The notes: generated by a model from the letters alone, not told the origin. Shown: positions 11,536 to 23,729, counted from the first letter of the stretch. The stretch is DNA of 64,000 nucleotides from Manduca sexta (GCF_014839805.1 NC_051117.1:6944001-7008000), one strand, 5' to 3'. Numbers and translations are program-made.

Positions 11536-13349
11536 GCAACATTTTATTAATGGTTATCTTTTATACCTAAAACCAACTTTTAATGGCGTACCAAAGAAAA
11601 ACTAAAAAAAATCTTAAACTTAACGATTATGCACAATTTGAATGAAAGAAAGTTGTGAATTTGTTCATCTACTTTTGTGCCAGACTGTATATAGCTTAAT
11701 ACTGTCACTGGGGCTCCTACTAATGTATCAAAAAACCTAAAAAAAAATGTATTCTAAAATATAGCAACGCAAAAATTATTATATCAATTATATTACAATT
11801 TGTCGTTCCGTTTTAGTGTTAACGTAGTTTAAAGGCTTGTAAACTGAAGTATAAAATAAAGAAATGTTATTAAACGAATGGTGAGATAAAACGCTGCGTA
11901 TAAAGGAACAGTGTTGTAGTGTTCTCGTGTAACTGTACAGGACGATGCGCAGTCGCGACCTGCCACAATGCGCCCGCGCTCAAGGGCGGACAGAGATTTA
12001 TGTTGAGTCGATTAAAGTAAAAATTAATTTATATTTTTCAGGTTTAATAGTTTTTTCTACCATCAACTTATACACTGGCTTTTTTCCAGAGACAAAACTT
12101 CTTCTACCTTAACACTTATTCCATTCTTTTAAGACATCATAGTTTTTCTATTATTGTGGATTTTGAGAGCCGGTGAATATCATTTAATTTCAGAAAACCC
12201 TCTGAGTCATATTCCAAATAATGCTGATTAAAGTCTTTATGGTATTTATAAATTATGCTCACAGCAGTGATTTTTATAATTTACAAATCAAAATTCTGGG
12301 TAGCATTACTACACTGACAAATAAAGAATCTTGAATCTTACAGTTTATCAATACAGCTGCGCATACTATCAATAAAGAGATCTACATGTTACGCCATTCT
12401 TTAAATATTAAAAGAAAAGAAATATAAATATCTTTTAGTTGGCTGCTTTTTACAAATTACATAATGTTATAGAGTAATTCCATACCAAAAACTGCAAAAT
12501 ATTTCCTTGTTTCAACGTAGATTTATGATCGTACTGAATTGACAGACAGAATTACTAAACCAGATCAATAATTCTAGAGATTGCTTTTTACGTCCAAAGT
12601 TTAAAGCATTTTCTAATAAGTATAGACATTATAGACATAGCTTAGCCCTGAACTTTGGAAGGCATACGTTTACATTGTTGAGATTATAGAATGCATGAAA
12701 AAAATGTTTTTATAGTCCGAACGACTCCTCGCATTCACCTGTCCACATCAACGAGTGCGGAATAACAATCATCGAAGTCGACTCACGAAACGGACGTCAA
12801 GGCCGGACGTCGTTGCCCTCTCGTCTCGATGCTCGCGCTGGCCCAATGAACCAACGTTGGATTCAGCTTGGTGAATATATTCCAATGATAATTTTGCTAA
12901 CCATTTTTTCAAAAATAATATTGGATGAAATAAAATAATCTACAAATAAATAAAGACAAACAAGCAAACTTTGGAAAGTATTTTCTCTCGTTAAGTAACA
13001 AACCAATGTTTGGTCTACAAATCAAAACGACTAAACTTATAGTATACTGTATTTAGATCAAAAAAATGGTCCTTCGAACCGGATCAATCAACAAAACAAA
13101 ACAAATAAGTACAGATATGTCACTTGCATGCTCAGAATATCCTTCAAATATCTTTAACCAACCAGTGCAAACAAAGGCTCAGACGCATGGTACACATATA
13201 TCGTTAATCTGCCAATTTCTGCTCACTTCTTGCTTAAAAAACAAACATTTGTTTGATAACTAGTGAGATTAAATTTTGTTAGTCCAAACCCATAATAAGA
13301 AATATTTTTCATTGAATCAATTTGCATGACACTAATATAATCGAGTTCT
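11536..13349. other. No gene recognised; two GC-rich islets
   Basis: AT-rich with GC/CpG-rich islets at about 11935-11995 and 12715-12860. The second holds repeated GACGTC/GGACGTC cores (aacggacgtcaaggccggac). Neither keeps an open frame long enough to be an exon. Confidence 0.4.
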
Positions 13350-13625
13350 TTTTTTTATTGGTTTGAATGACGAGACGAGCTTGCCGTTCGCCTGATGGTA
13401 AGCGATATGACCACCCATAAACAGTAGAAACACCATCCAACACTTTGAATCACAAAGTATTGTTTGGTATTCCACTGCGCTCGCCATTCTGAGATATGAC
13501 ATGTTAAGTCTTATTACGTCCAGTAGTTACACTGGCTACAATGTCCTTCAAATCGGAACACAACAGTGACTACACACTGCTGGCGGTAGAAATAGACATT
13601 GCAGTGGTACCTACCGAGATACCAA
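13350..13625 (-). mobile_element. SINE-B copy with poly-A tail
   Basis: Minus-strand copy: the T-run at about 13350 is the reversed poly-A tail, followed by reversed 3' block gcctgatggtaagcg and the body (cataaacagtagaaacacc, gcgctcgccattctgag, ggaacacaacagtgactac). The far 5' end with the GACTCTCACATATGAGAG palindrome is lost. Confidence 0.75.
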
Positions 13626-14934
13626 GTATTCAAACTGCAACTCATCATCAAACCTTATGCGAGATAGACGTAATATATATTTTTAAATATTTTCAAAACG
13701 TCATAGTCATTACAAATATGACTCCAAGAGCGTGGAACATATTCCAACTACGTACGATTAGTAATTTGCAAATAAAAACATTGAATCATTACCATATTGG
13801 AGTCAATTTTCGCGTTACAGAATTAGATAATATATGCAAATGAGTTATTTGCGGGGCCGCCCACCGCCGTTTGGAGGTTGCGCGAAGATCGGCCGGTTGT
13901 TGACTCCAGTCTTACAGTAATGTATTAAAGAATGAACGGAGCGATTCCGAATACACTTTTATGAGACAATCGTTTAGAATTTCATTTAGCTTAATACAAG
14001 CCCAGATCTGTGTTAAGCTAAGGTTTGGGATCTATTGAATTCAAAGGTATAAATCTAGCTAGGTTTAATATGACTTTTTGGTTCTAAGTCTCAGTTCTTA
14101 ATTCAGAAGATCTCTATTTCTAGATCAGGTTGTTTAACTGTTTTACGTTTAATTACGAACATCCAAATACTTTCATAAATATTCGCGTTTATAAAATACC
14201 TAAGTAGAAAAGAAGTATTATAAAAGACAAGATATGTACAGAAGTTTTGACTGGCATAACATCTGCACTATATGATACCACAATAATTTAGCAGATTCTA
14301 CATTTTATCATTTACAACTTTTAGTCTGATATTTGTTACTGCAGTCGTATAATAAGCACCTTAATGCATTTCGGTGGTTTACGACGCAATACATGAAACA
14401 ATCAAAGTTCAGATGTCTTTGGAAACCATAAATATTTTTATAATCTTACACGTGTTATTGGCCACGTCAGGTCTAAATGTGAAGCTGCCATGGCATTAAG
14501 GGAGTCAACAACCATACCTAAATGATATAAATAAACATAAATTTAAAAGTATTACATATAATACAACACAGTCGACATGTTTACGTACATACTGCATGTT
14601 TGATCATAAGCAAAATATATTTTATTAGGCCCTGTATATTCACAGCGGTGTAGACGTATGTAACGGTACAGAAATGTCTGTAATTCACAAATATATTATA
14701 TAATATATCCGCTTTGAAAGCAAAAATATATTATTTTTTTCATCGGACGAGCTCAAAGTTCGACTTTTGTTAGTTCTGTTAATGGAAATTTGTTTAGTAA
14801 TTTCGGTAACCACCAGCCATGCTGTTAGCTTCTCATCATTTAGAAAAAAGAAACAATTTAAACTATTATTATATTAGTTATTAATTTAAATCTCTGACGA
14901 CTCCATGCATTTCTGGACAAGCCACACAAACAAT
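13626..14934. other. No gene recognised; one islet
   Basis: AT-rich apart from a GC-rich patch at 13850-13912 (gcggggccgcccaccgccg). Nothing else assigned. Confidence 0.4.
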
Positions 14935-15145
14935 GATTTATTATATTACATCGAAATGTTTTAATTTTCGGATTTTATCACGTTTTTTTGTTTTAATTTT
15001 CTCTCGATGTACCATTCTGCCCGTGACCGTAATGGCTGCAAAGCCTCGAAATGACGGGACAAAATAAAACATAAAAAATCGCGATAAAATTCGAAAATTT
15101 GTTTTATTTTGATGTTACACAAACAATAATTATTATAATATGTAC
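14935..15145. repeat. rep-G copy, foldback-like
   Basis: Two arms carrying 'cggattttatcacg' and 'cgcgataaaattcg' face each other around a GC-richer core (cgtgaccgtaatggctgcaaa, cgaaatgacggg). Other copies have CGTTTCGAAG in this core. Non-coding, class unknown. Confidence 0.55.
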
Positions 15146-16099
15146 TACATTCAGGACTTATTTCATAGTCAAAGTCCGCACGAAAAATAAAATAAAAATA
15201 TTATATCAATGTAACAATATTAAGTAAATAAAATTACCTCCATCAATCTATTACAAATGATAAAAAATATTATGCACGTATCAAAAATAAAATCAGATTT
15301 TTTTATGAAAAGAACACGTAACGCCATCTATTGGAAAAATTCTACATCTATATTTATCTTTCCCATTTTTTTCAAACAGCCGTAGGATACTAATAATATG
15401 AACATAATATAGGTCTGGTATTATTATATTAAATGATCCTTACAGTCTAATGTAGTTATGAATAATCTAATGTATCAAGTAAATAACCAAACTCAGTTGT
15501 TAGTACATTGCTAACTTTTCAGACAAGAGATGATGCATTCCTATAGCCGTTAATACTATTATGTATGTGAATACATCCTTACCATACATCAATATATAAA
15601 TACTATCTGTTTTCAGTTAACTTTAACAATTAGGCCTACGAAAAATTGAAGTTATAAAAAAGTCATTCTGGGCATTTACTGCCGCTTTGTCTGTTTGTAC
15701 ATTTGTATTACCAACAACGCTTCCATATGCCCTAACGCTTTTTTTATGAACATTAAAATTTATATTTACCAATAATAAACAAAAACTCGTGGATTTGCAA
15801 CTAAATCTCACGTACTACCATCACTACGATCGGTGCCATTCTATGAATAATTGTCGCGACGTTACTATTTATCAAACTCCAAGGAGTTAAAAATATTATC
15901 AAAAATTATTTGTTTTAATTATCAACAGTTCAATTAATTCACTTTTTTCATCCTACAAATTGTTCTAGGCAACCACATTTTGGTTCCAAAATGACTACAT
16001 AATCACAGTTTATAACCTAAGACGATTTATTAAATATTTATCTTTATGAGTGCCCTAATAAGAATTAGGAACATAGCCAAACTGTTCCCGATAGACAAC
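15146..16099. other. No gene recognised
   Basis: AT-rich, no repeat or gene assigned. Confidence 0.4.
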
Positions 16100-16106
16100 G
16101 GTTTGA

Positions 16107-16370
16107 TTGCCTCGACGGCGTAGTCATAACACGTACGCAGTAAGAGAACTGCGCAGAGGATGATTCTAATCCGGGGTTGGGGCCAACTATGACTGGGTCT
16201 TCCGTCTTAAAAATTACTCAGTCGCAGCTCGGAGTTAGGAAGTTGACGGTGTGATACCCCCTCGGGAAGCACGTAAAGCCGTTGGTCCTGCACCTGATCT
16301 CTCTCCGGTCATGTTGGATTGCCGTCTCGCCGCACTATGAGAGTGAAGGAACGGAGAGTGCGCACAAACT
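16107..16370 (+). mobile_element. SINE-F, tRNA-derived
   Basis: A-box-like tcgacggcgtagtca and B-box-like gattctaatccgggg lie about 45 bases apart, followed by a body with gtgataccccctcgggaagc and agccgttggtcctg. Only copy of this family in the window. The layout matches known lepidopteran tRNA-derived SINEs. Confidence 0.7.
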
Positions 16371-16429
16371 TGAGCAATATAATATTTATATTTCGACCAG
16401 TATTTACCATTACATCAAGCATGATTATT

Positions 16430-16735
16430 TAATAATAATAATAATACCAGCCCTGTATTATATACTTGCCCACTGCTGAGCACGAGCCTCCTCTACTATT
16501 GAGAGGGATTAGGCCTTAGTCCACCACGCTGGCCTAGTGCGGATTGGTAGACTTCACACACCTTCGAAATTCCTGTAGAGAACTTCTCAGATGTGCAGGT
16601 TTCCTCACAATGTTTTCCTTCACCGTTAAAGCGAACGATAAATTCACATAGAATACGCACATGATTTTTAAGAAAAGTCAGAGGTGTGTGCCCTTGGGAT
16701 TTGAACCTGCAGACATTCGTCTCGGCAGTCCGTTC
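16430..16735 (-). mobile_element. SINE-A copy, 5' end replaced by (AT)n
   Basis: The reversed (ATT)n tail at 16430-16446 leads into a well-preserved body up to the cagtccgttcg block. The A-box end is missing and replaced by a dinucleotide repeat. Confidence 0.85.
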
Positions 16736-16736
16736 G

Positions 16737-16756
16737 ATATATATATATATATATAT
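16737..16756. repeat. (AT)n microsatellite
   Basis: About ten AT units abutting the broken 5' end of the SINE-A copy. Confidence 0.9.
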
Positions 16757-17079
16757 CTCTTAAGGGTAGGCAAGAACTAAGGTACTTACAATTAGCAGAG
16801 CATATTTCCGTTTAAAAAAAAGTTTTGCCTGACCGGCAAAATAAAAAACCTACTTTGGAGGCGTCACTTGTGCTTTTTCGTTTTAAAGCGTTGTCAGTAC
16901 TTGTTACAAGGAATTAGTTTAGTGTTTCAACATGCCGAGGGTTTTTATTTTCCTGGTCAAGTTAAACTATATTAATATTAGCCTGGTTAAAAATTTGATA
17001 AATGGTAAATAAAATTGTCATAATCAATTCAGTCTATCATTTATTATAGGAAATAATTTAACTATATACTAATATTATT

Positions 17080-17265
17080 AAGGGAAAAAGTTTACGAGTT
17101 TGTTTGTAGGGGCTAATTTATGTAATACTGAACCGATTTCGAAAATTCTTTCACTAATAATAAGCTACATTATTCCTGAGTGCTATAGACTTATCCCGGG
17201 AAAATATTTATCCTGGAAAACATTTCCATGCGGGCAGAACTTTAGTCAAAAGCTATTGAAAATAA
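17080..17265 (-). repeat. rep-H fragment
   Basis: Contains gaaccgatttcgaaaattct and a tcccgggaaaatatttatcc...catgcgggcagaactttagtc segment that resembles the degenerate 'xxcttcgcccgcg' repeat end seen at 24.6 and 54.4 kb. A short frame across it is not coding. Confidence 0.4.
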
Positions 17266-17427
17266 AATTGGTAACATTAAACTATAAAAATACTCATAAT
17301 AAACCTACTTATTTTAATATGCATTTAAACGTGATCAATCAATATAATATATACCAAAAATCACGTCATCGAACGGAAATAATTGACGAGAACATTGGAT
17401 GATCTAAGTGTATGTTATTTTTATATA

Positions 17428-18735
17428 CCTAGTCTTGCCATAAATATTGTAATAAAGAAAAAAGAAAATTGTTAACTGCAAATAACATTTATTACTTTTA
17501 CAGTGTGTCAGTTTAATACATAAATATAAAACAATTAAAAATATAAAAAGCTTATTCGAAGTGGTCTCCATTGGCTGCAATACAGTCCTTTAAACGATGA
17601 GGCCAGTTATCAATAGAAGCACGCACTCTTTCCATGGGAAAATTCTTCACTGCCAATCGTATAGATTGTTTTAGGGACTCCAAATTATCATGGCGTTTAG
17701 AGCAAGCTGTACTCTCTAAAACTGACCACAAATCATAATCCAGCGGATTAAGATCGGGACTAGACGACGGCCAGTCTTCAGCTCTGATGAAGTCCGAAAC
17801 GTTCGATTCCAACCAAGACTGCGTGGACCGAGCTTTATGACCCGGCGCCGAGTCTTGCTGGAAGGACCATACTTGGTTATTGAACATGGTGATGTTAAGG
17901 GGCTTAACTACCTTCTCAAGAATGGTATCTTGATACACTTGTGCCGATGTTTTGATACCTTTTTCACAAAAAATATGGCTCAGTCACTCCTTCATAGCTA
18001 ACACCCCACCAAACCATCACTGAAGTCGGATAATGTCCACGTTGCACTCTGTCGACTAATTGGGAAGCTTCCTTAGAGCTTTGAGCATAAATACGGTCAT
18101 TTTGTTTGTTAAAATGTTGCTCAATTGTAAAAATTTTCTCATCCGTAAACAAAATTTTTCTGTGACCTCCCTTTGCGTACCGCTTCAGTAGTTGTTTCGA
18201 TTTTACCACCCTATTCTTCTTTAAATTATCAGTTAAGAAATGGCCAGTGCGTCTCTTATAGGCTGCAAGTCCTAAGTCATCTTTTAAAATACGCGACATG
18301 GTTCTAGGTGCTATCTTCTTTTCCCGAGATAAAATCTTTTGCTTTCGGACAGGATTTCTTCGAATTCTTTCCCTTACTGCTTTGACCACCTTTTTCGTAC
18401 GAACACTACGTGGACGGCCAGATCTTTTTCTGTCACAAACAGAGGAGGTCTCATTGTACCTATTAATAGCCCGGTACACAAACATTTTACTAATACCAAG
18501 TGTATGGAGAGTTTTAAAAATTGCATTTGGCTCCATACCTACTTTGTGTAATGCTATCACAGCGATTCGGTTCTCTTTATCACCCCACACCATTTTAATA
18601 TCGCAAAATATTTTACAATGTATTGGCGCCAAAATGAGAAAACACAATGAACAATCGTATAAAAATGACAGATTCGAAATTCAAATGTAATATTTTTTTA
18701 TAATTAAGTGTAACAGTATTTATGGCCAGACTAAG
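17428..18735 (-). mobile_element. Complete maT-type (DD37D) Tc1/mariner transposon
   Basis: A 1308-bp element bounded by imperfect terminal inverted repeats: left CCTAGTCTTGCCATAAATA at 17428-17446, right (reverse) CTTAGTCTGGCCATAAATA ending at 18735. TATA abuts both ends, containing the TA target duplication usual for the superfamily. Length, terminal repeats and a single transposase frame fit an autonomous mariner-like element. One frameshift disables the copy; otherwise the structure is whole, so insertion is probably recent. Confidence 0.93.
17552..18593 (-). pseudogene. maT (DD37D) transposase, single frameshift
   Basis: Cut-and-paste transposase that binds the element's terminal repeats and catalyses excision and integration at TA. 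The start is the ATG at 18591-18593 (MVWGDKENR); the frame extends upstream to 18647, but the family normally begins here. About 345 residues overall. Residues 1-65 form a paired-like helix-turn-helix region ending in an SGRPRSV AT-hook-like motif. Catalytic aspartates: D151 (FTDEKIFT), D246 (QQDSAPGHKA) and D284 (PLDYDLWS), with exactly 37 residues between the last two, the maT signature. One extra A (plus strand) in the six-A run at 17968-17973 shifts the frame after residue 207. No other stop was seen before the natural end. Confidence 0.92.
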
Positions 18736-18916
18736 TATACCATATGTAGGCATGAATAAAGGAAATATAAATACAATTAATTGAATGAATACATCATACC
18801 ATTGTTAGCGAATGTATAATGTAACTGTTGTGCAATACGATAATTGACTGTTTTCGGAAAAATAGAAATTGAGATTAGCAAGAAAACTTGCAGAAGTTGA
18901 CTTTCTGAACCTTTTG
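18736..18916. other. Flank of the transposon, nothing recognised
   Basis: AT-rich; no repeat or gene. Confidence 0.4.
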
Positions 18917-19025
18917 ATGACGACTTTCGGGCGACCGCCGGGCCGAGTCCCTAGCCCTATGTACAGCTAACCTATGCACGGCCTACCAGCTAAAACTCCG
19001 CGGTGGCCCTCTTCGGCGCATTAAA
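18917..19025 (-). mobile_element. Fragment of the GC-rich retroposon family
   Basis: The reverse complement matches 38889-38990 closely, e.g. GCGCCGAAGAGGGCCACCG and GGACTCGGCCCGGCGG, over about 100 bp, and then diverges on both sides. Confidence 0.8.
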
Positions 19026-20654
19026 TTTGACTGTGTGAATAATAATAGCTTACTTCTGCAAATAAAGCTTGCTGAACTTGCAGCGAGTAAGATGTATAGA
19101 CCTATTGAAAAATTGCGGCTAAAGTAAACGCATTTGGAAGTTCTTGCGCAACATACTCCTGCAAGAACAAGTCTAAATTTAGTTTTTCTTAAGACTAGGT
19201 CTAGCTTTCGGCTCGATCTATGCTAAAAAGGCTTTTCCTAAAGTCTTTTCCCGTGATAAAAAGTAATATACTTGGGTCTTGAAGCTATAGACTTGTCTAA
19301 TGTAACTACTATAGGATATAACAATTATAAATTTAGTCTATTTAAAATATTCAACATTATATTGATTCAGGTAGCGGTCTATGTGTGTGTCACATTGTGT
19401 TGGGTACATTCAAAGGTGTCGGCGATTTCTTCACATTCAAACATCTTTACAAACTATGTTATATAGGAGAAGGATATTAGCACTAGATTTTTTGGTATAA
19501 CACTACATTCTCCCACCTCCCTTCTCGTAGCTCTGCACTACTAAAACTAAAATTATATAAAATATGCAAAATAAAATATAACCAACTTATAGTTTAATTA
19601 AAACAACACCATAACCCATTACAATAGATTACAATATCCCTCAACATGTAAACATATCAGGTTATCATGGAAAAGTCTATCACCGGTTAGCTAACCGGAT
19701 GACGTCACGCGTCGCTTTCCACGCGTTTCCGGCCGCTTTCCCGGGCGGTGACCGCGCCCGGAGGTCACGGAGTAACGCACTGTTTTTAGGGTACGTCCAT
19801 CAGGAGAAATTATAGTAACATTGCTAAACAATTACTGTGTTGACGTAGTACGTAATTATTTTTAGTTATTACAGTCTTCTTGGTGTGCTTGAATATACTG
19901 AATTAAGGCCCCAGATCTAACCGTCACGTGGCTTTTACTTAGACGATATGTGAAGCATCAGAAGAGCTTAACAAGCAGTGATGTAAAATTCAATAATAGA
20001 TCATTAACTATAGAAAATGGTTTAAAAATATTTGATAAACGTAAATGATGTTTATACATCTTAGGTTTTTTTTAAATAAAACATCATTAATAATATCAGT
20101 GTTTTATCCTCCAGATATGTTTCTCATAAAAAAGTAACAGCAAACTGTCACTATATTCAAACTGAACTGAATGATTTTCTCAAGCTTGTCGTGCACACTA
20201 CACTGACATTGCCAGCTACGTCATAAACCCTAGACCAACCGAGTTCCTTCGTTTTCATCGGCACATTTTTTACTTTCAAAACTACCTTCAATATGTCACC
20301 ACACCTTAAATAATGAAGAATATGCCGTCTACCGTTTTTTTTAATTCTGTACTAATACCGAATAAAAAAAGTGAATACTTAAAATCAAATCCCAGACCTC
20401 AATACGGCATACAGAGCCCACAATATAACTGCGTATGAGCCATCATTCGGCCAAACAAAAATAAGGCCACAGCAATCAGTCAATTAGCAAAAAAAAAAAC
20501 ATGTGCACAAATCACAAGCGGGCATCGGAACTCTTGCGCAGGTTCTTCACCCATGATGTCATGCGTTGTGCTCTATGGTTTAATTTGACAGAATGACGAG
20601 CGTTATGAAAAGATTATAAGGACGCCTTGAATGCAATATTCTATGTTGCTAATG
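19026..20654. other. No gene recognised; CRE-bearing islet
   Basis: AT-rich with a CpG islet at 19680-19785 that starts at an ACCGGTTAGCTAACCGG-like palindrome and includes TGACGTCA at 19700-19707. A second mild GC rise lies near 20510-20570. No exon was recognised. Confidence 0.4.
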
Positions 20655-20882
20655 ATAAGATATATTTTATATCCGCCCAGATAGCGACCACCGTACACAA
20701 GGTGTTAAAACCCGCCATAGTGGCCCATGTAAGTGTCGCGTTCCGGGATCAGCTTGTGATCAGGTTCTAAAAGGCATCATTGTGTCGACTGTCGAGGTAA
20801 ACATCTCTCGTCAGTCGACTTTCTATTGGACTCCACTCCACTTACCATCAGGTGCAGTGAGGTCCTTTTGCTGTGCCTAGAT
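20655..20882 (+). mobile_element. SINE-C copy
   Basis: From agatatattttatatccgcc to the 3' block cacttaccatcaggtgcagt, well preserved except for a short gap after aagtg. An ATTT repeat follows directly. Confidence 0.8.
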
Positions 20883-20945
20883 ATTTATTTATTTATTTAT
20901 ACATATATTATAGCACTATAACAGTTAATACTAATGGATGTTATA
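20883..20945. repeat. rep-L copy with ATTT repeat
   Basis: (atttt/attt)n then tatagcactataacag, matching 10764-10790. It directly follows the SINE-C 3' end, so the ATTT run may be that SINE's tail. Confidence 0.4.
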
Positions 20946-21315
20946 CAGATTTAATCTTAACAATTGATTTCAATACATCTACAACATAAAAAGGATGCCA
21001 CAAAGGTGGACAAATTCAACATTTTAAAACGCCTTAAACTTTTGTGTTCTTCAATAATCGGTTTTTATTCTTCAATGAATATAGACTTCAACGGGTTTAC
21101 TTCATTTTACATAAAGAAGAAGAACATTTCGATTGAAGTCAATGCATGGAGGACTTTAAAGTGTTGGATTTCTTCAAGTACTTTTATGACTGTACCTACT
21201 ATCTAAATTATATGTAATAGGCAGAGATAAAAAGCGTTTGACGGCGTGTTCAATTTCATAATTTAAATTAAATTTCTGGAAGCCGAAACAATTTTCTTCG
21301 TCATAATATTTTTTT
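20946..21315. other. No gene recognised
   Basis: AT-rich; the short frames on both strands show no domain. Confidence 0.4.
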
Positions 21316-21331
21316 ATTACAATGCATTTGA

Positions 21332-21646
21332 AGCGACGATAGCCTAGTTGGGTGTGGAACGGTCTGCCGAGACAAATGTCCGCAGGTTCAAATCCCAAGG
21401 GCACACACCTCTGACTTTTCTAAAAAATCATGTGTGTATTCTTTGTGAATTTATCGTTCGCTTTAACGGTGAAGGAAAACATCGTGAGGAAACCTGCACA
21501 TCTGAGAAGTTCCTCTGTAGGAATTTCAAAGGTGTGTGAAGTCTACCAATCCGCACTAGGCCAGCGTGGTGGACTAAGGCCTAATCCCTCTCAGTAGTAG
21601 AGGAGGCCCGTGCTCAGCAGTGGGCAAGTATATAATACAGGGCTGA

Positions 21647-21674
<28 letters not shown>
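21332..21674 (+). mobile_element. SINE-A, full length, with TSD
   Basis: Best reference copy. A box TAGCCTAGTTGG (21340-21351) and B box GGTTCAAATCC (21385-21395) fit pol III internal promoters, so the head is tRNA-derived. The body runs through ggtgaaggaaaacatcgtga and gccagcgtggtggactaagg to tacagggctgat and an (ATT)n tail. A perfect 13-bp duplication, attacaatgcatt, flanks it at 21316-21328 and 21675-21687, proving retroposition. Short frames inside it are not genes. Confidence 0.95.
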
Positions 21675-21679
<5 letters not shown>

Positions 21680-21687
21680 AATGCATT

Positions 21688-22052
21688 AATTTTGTAAAAT
21701 GTGGCTATTTGTGAGCATATTAGAAGAATATATATTCAAACAACATCTCTGAGTATTGTCCTACTTCTTAGTTCAATCACAACTGTCTTCTCAGTCCTCA
21801 TAACTCCGCTACCCGCGTGAGAGAAGTCACGTGCGAAACCGATGTGAATTAGTAATCCATCATAACCGTACGTGTTTGCGTTTGTAATAAAATAACGAAA
21901 CTGGGCCTCAGTTCAGTAACACGCGAATTAGGTGTTTAACCTCTGCAAACGTGACGTAGTTCTGACGTTTTCTGATTAGACTCTAGAGGCTGAACAGTTC
22001 ACGTGAACTGTATTATGTAGAAATCAATCACCAATATATAATGATTTATTTA
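21688..22052. other. No gene recognised
   Basis: Moderately AT-rich; contains gtgacgtagttctgacg at about 21951 but no repeat or exon. Confidence 0.4.
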
Positions 22053-22309
22053 ATACTAGCTTTTGTGCTGGCTTCGCCCGCGTGAAGGAGTTTTCCAGGA
22101 TATTATTCTTTCGAGTTTTTTGATATGTATCGTTATATTATAACCAAATTACACAAAATCATTATAAATTATAGCCTATGTGTTATTCTGATGTATAACC
22201 ATTATTACTGTAAAGTTTCATCCAAATCCGTTAAGTAGTTTTTTCGTGAAAGAGGAACAAACATACATCCATCCTTACAAACTTTCGCATTTATAATATT
22301 AGTAGGATT
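22053..22309 (+). repeat. rep-H copy
   Basis: Begins with tactagcttttgtgctggcttcgcccgcgtg and carries the family's AAATCCGTTAAGTAGTT block at 22224-22240, ending in a tttataatattagtagg tail. A degenerate dispersed repeat of unknown class, common in Lepidoptera by recall. Confidence 0.6.
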
Positions 22310-22500
22310 TGCTTCGGTGGCATAGTTGTATGGGCGATATAAATGCGGCTTTAAGGAGATATTGAGCAGTAATATTGGATTTTATGCTTGACATCAGACC
22401 GGAGTATAGAATTTGTACCTGATGTGGCAATAGGTTGCTAGCATACCATGAGTCGAGACACACTTGTCGAAGAGTAGATAAACATCCGCCTGCCCTTTCA
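22310..22500 (+). mobile_element. SINE-D copy
   Basis: A-box-like cggtggcatagttgtatgg, an eroded B-box region, then agaccggagtatagaatttg, ctgatgtggcaataggttgc and cacacttgtcgaagagtag, matching the order in the copy at 44788-45015. Confidence 0.7.
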
Positions 22501-22639
22501 TTGTTTGCTTCTTTTAATGCTCTGATGAAGTTAGAGATTTGAACTGATCAGTTTACGTAAACTGTATGAAACAGTTCACTAATTCTTATTGCTTGAACAT
22601 CGATTGCTTTATATCTTTATAGCAACCATTGCAATATGC

Positions 22640-22985
22640 TCCTCCGAGGCAATTCTTGTGCGCCCGGTCCACACTGAATGCCCGTTCATGAACGGGGGAA
22701 CATTTGTCGTGGCCCTGAGCACACATTTAAGTGTATATACCTCATGGTAGCCAATTCACTTCGAAGCCTATGAGGGCTCCTTCCACCTTAAGAGGGTTTC
22801 TTCCCCTTCCGTCACACTTCCTTCCCCAAATATCCTCCAGGAGCCAGCAGTCGCCAAGCAGAGGGATTCCATTATTCCATTCGCAGGTTTTCCTCGGTAT
22901 TGACTGCGGGATCCGATACACAAAAAAGTACCATTGCAATATGGTACGCCAGAGTAGATTTGATTTGTCAAATTTTATCGAACAA
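22640..22985. other. Unclassified GC-richer block
   Basis: About 50% GC against AT-rich flanks, with the local inverted word cccgttcatgaacggg at about 22680. Three overlapping frames of 65-87 codons cross it on both strands. None has a recognisable motif, and their coexistence argues for composition rather than coding. Possibly an old transposon piece. Confidence 0.3.
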
Positions 22986-23446
22986 TTAAATTGATCCGCT
23001 TTTTTATACTACTACGATATTACTTAGACATATTGCCTGATTAATTCATTCTAAATGCAATATAATATTGGACTATTTTGAGGAACTAGTTCATTGAACT
23101 AAATGATTAACACGATTAAGATGAACGACTACGCTCAAGCCTGTCTAGATATGATAAGGTGACAGTGACGTAAGCCTGCTACTAGTTATCACTAGTTTTA
23201 TCTGTCTTTTTATAGAATTGAATGACGAGACGAGCTACTCTACTGATGACGTCAGGGCTATCTTATTTTTATCGACAGCATGACACAGTAGATTATAATA
23301 TATTTTAATTTAATTATTAGATACATGAGGAAAAGCGATTTAAACGAAAACTTCGTATAATTTGACAAATACTATCTTCTTTTCTGATACCATAAAGGTT
23401 ATAAACATGAGAATTACAATCTTGTTATTAAATTAATACCACACGG
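22986..23446. other. No gene recognised; one CRE-like site
   Basis: AT-rich. At 23212-23240 only the 3' tail of SINE-B is present (aatgacgagacgagct after a T-run). TGACGTCA lies at 23247-23254. Confidence 0.4.
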
Positions 23447-23556
23447 CTCTCTACACCTGATGGTAAGTGAAGAGATGCCCAAAACATATCTACTAGCAAT
23501 TGATAAACATCCCCGGACGTTCGACACAGTTATGCCGGCCTGCTTAAATGCTTCTT
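23447..23556 (-). mobile_element. SINE-C 3' fragment
   Basis: Reversed 3' block tacacctgatggtaagtg, then a body with acagttatgccggcctgc. The 5' half is absent. Confidence 0.6.
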
Positions 23557-23729
23557 GTTCCGTAACAGACGCAAGACCCAAGAGAATCTTGTATTACAAA
23601 TCTTCGCACTTAACATTGCAAACCAACATTAGAAGTGGTCTCATGAAGAATAGTAATTATCAAACTAATTATACATGTTCTGTAATGGGGTACACAAAAC
23701 TTGGTGTAACGTTGACATTTCGGACGAAT

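Noticed and set aside
17100..17402. 100-codon plus-strand frame
   Set aside because: Part lies in rep-H; the translation is low-complexity, AT-driven and without motif.
18298..18690. Plus-strand frames of 70-130 codons
   Set aside because: They are antisense shadows of the maT transposase frame.
21340..21395. tRNA gene at the A and B boxes
   Set aside because: No cloverleaf can be drawn and the same boxes occur in many dispersed copies; these are SINE heads.
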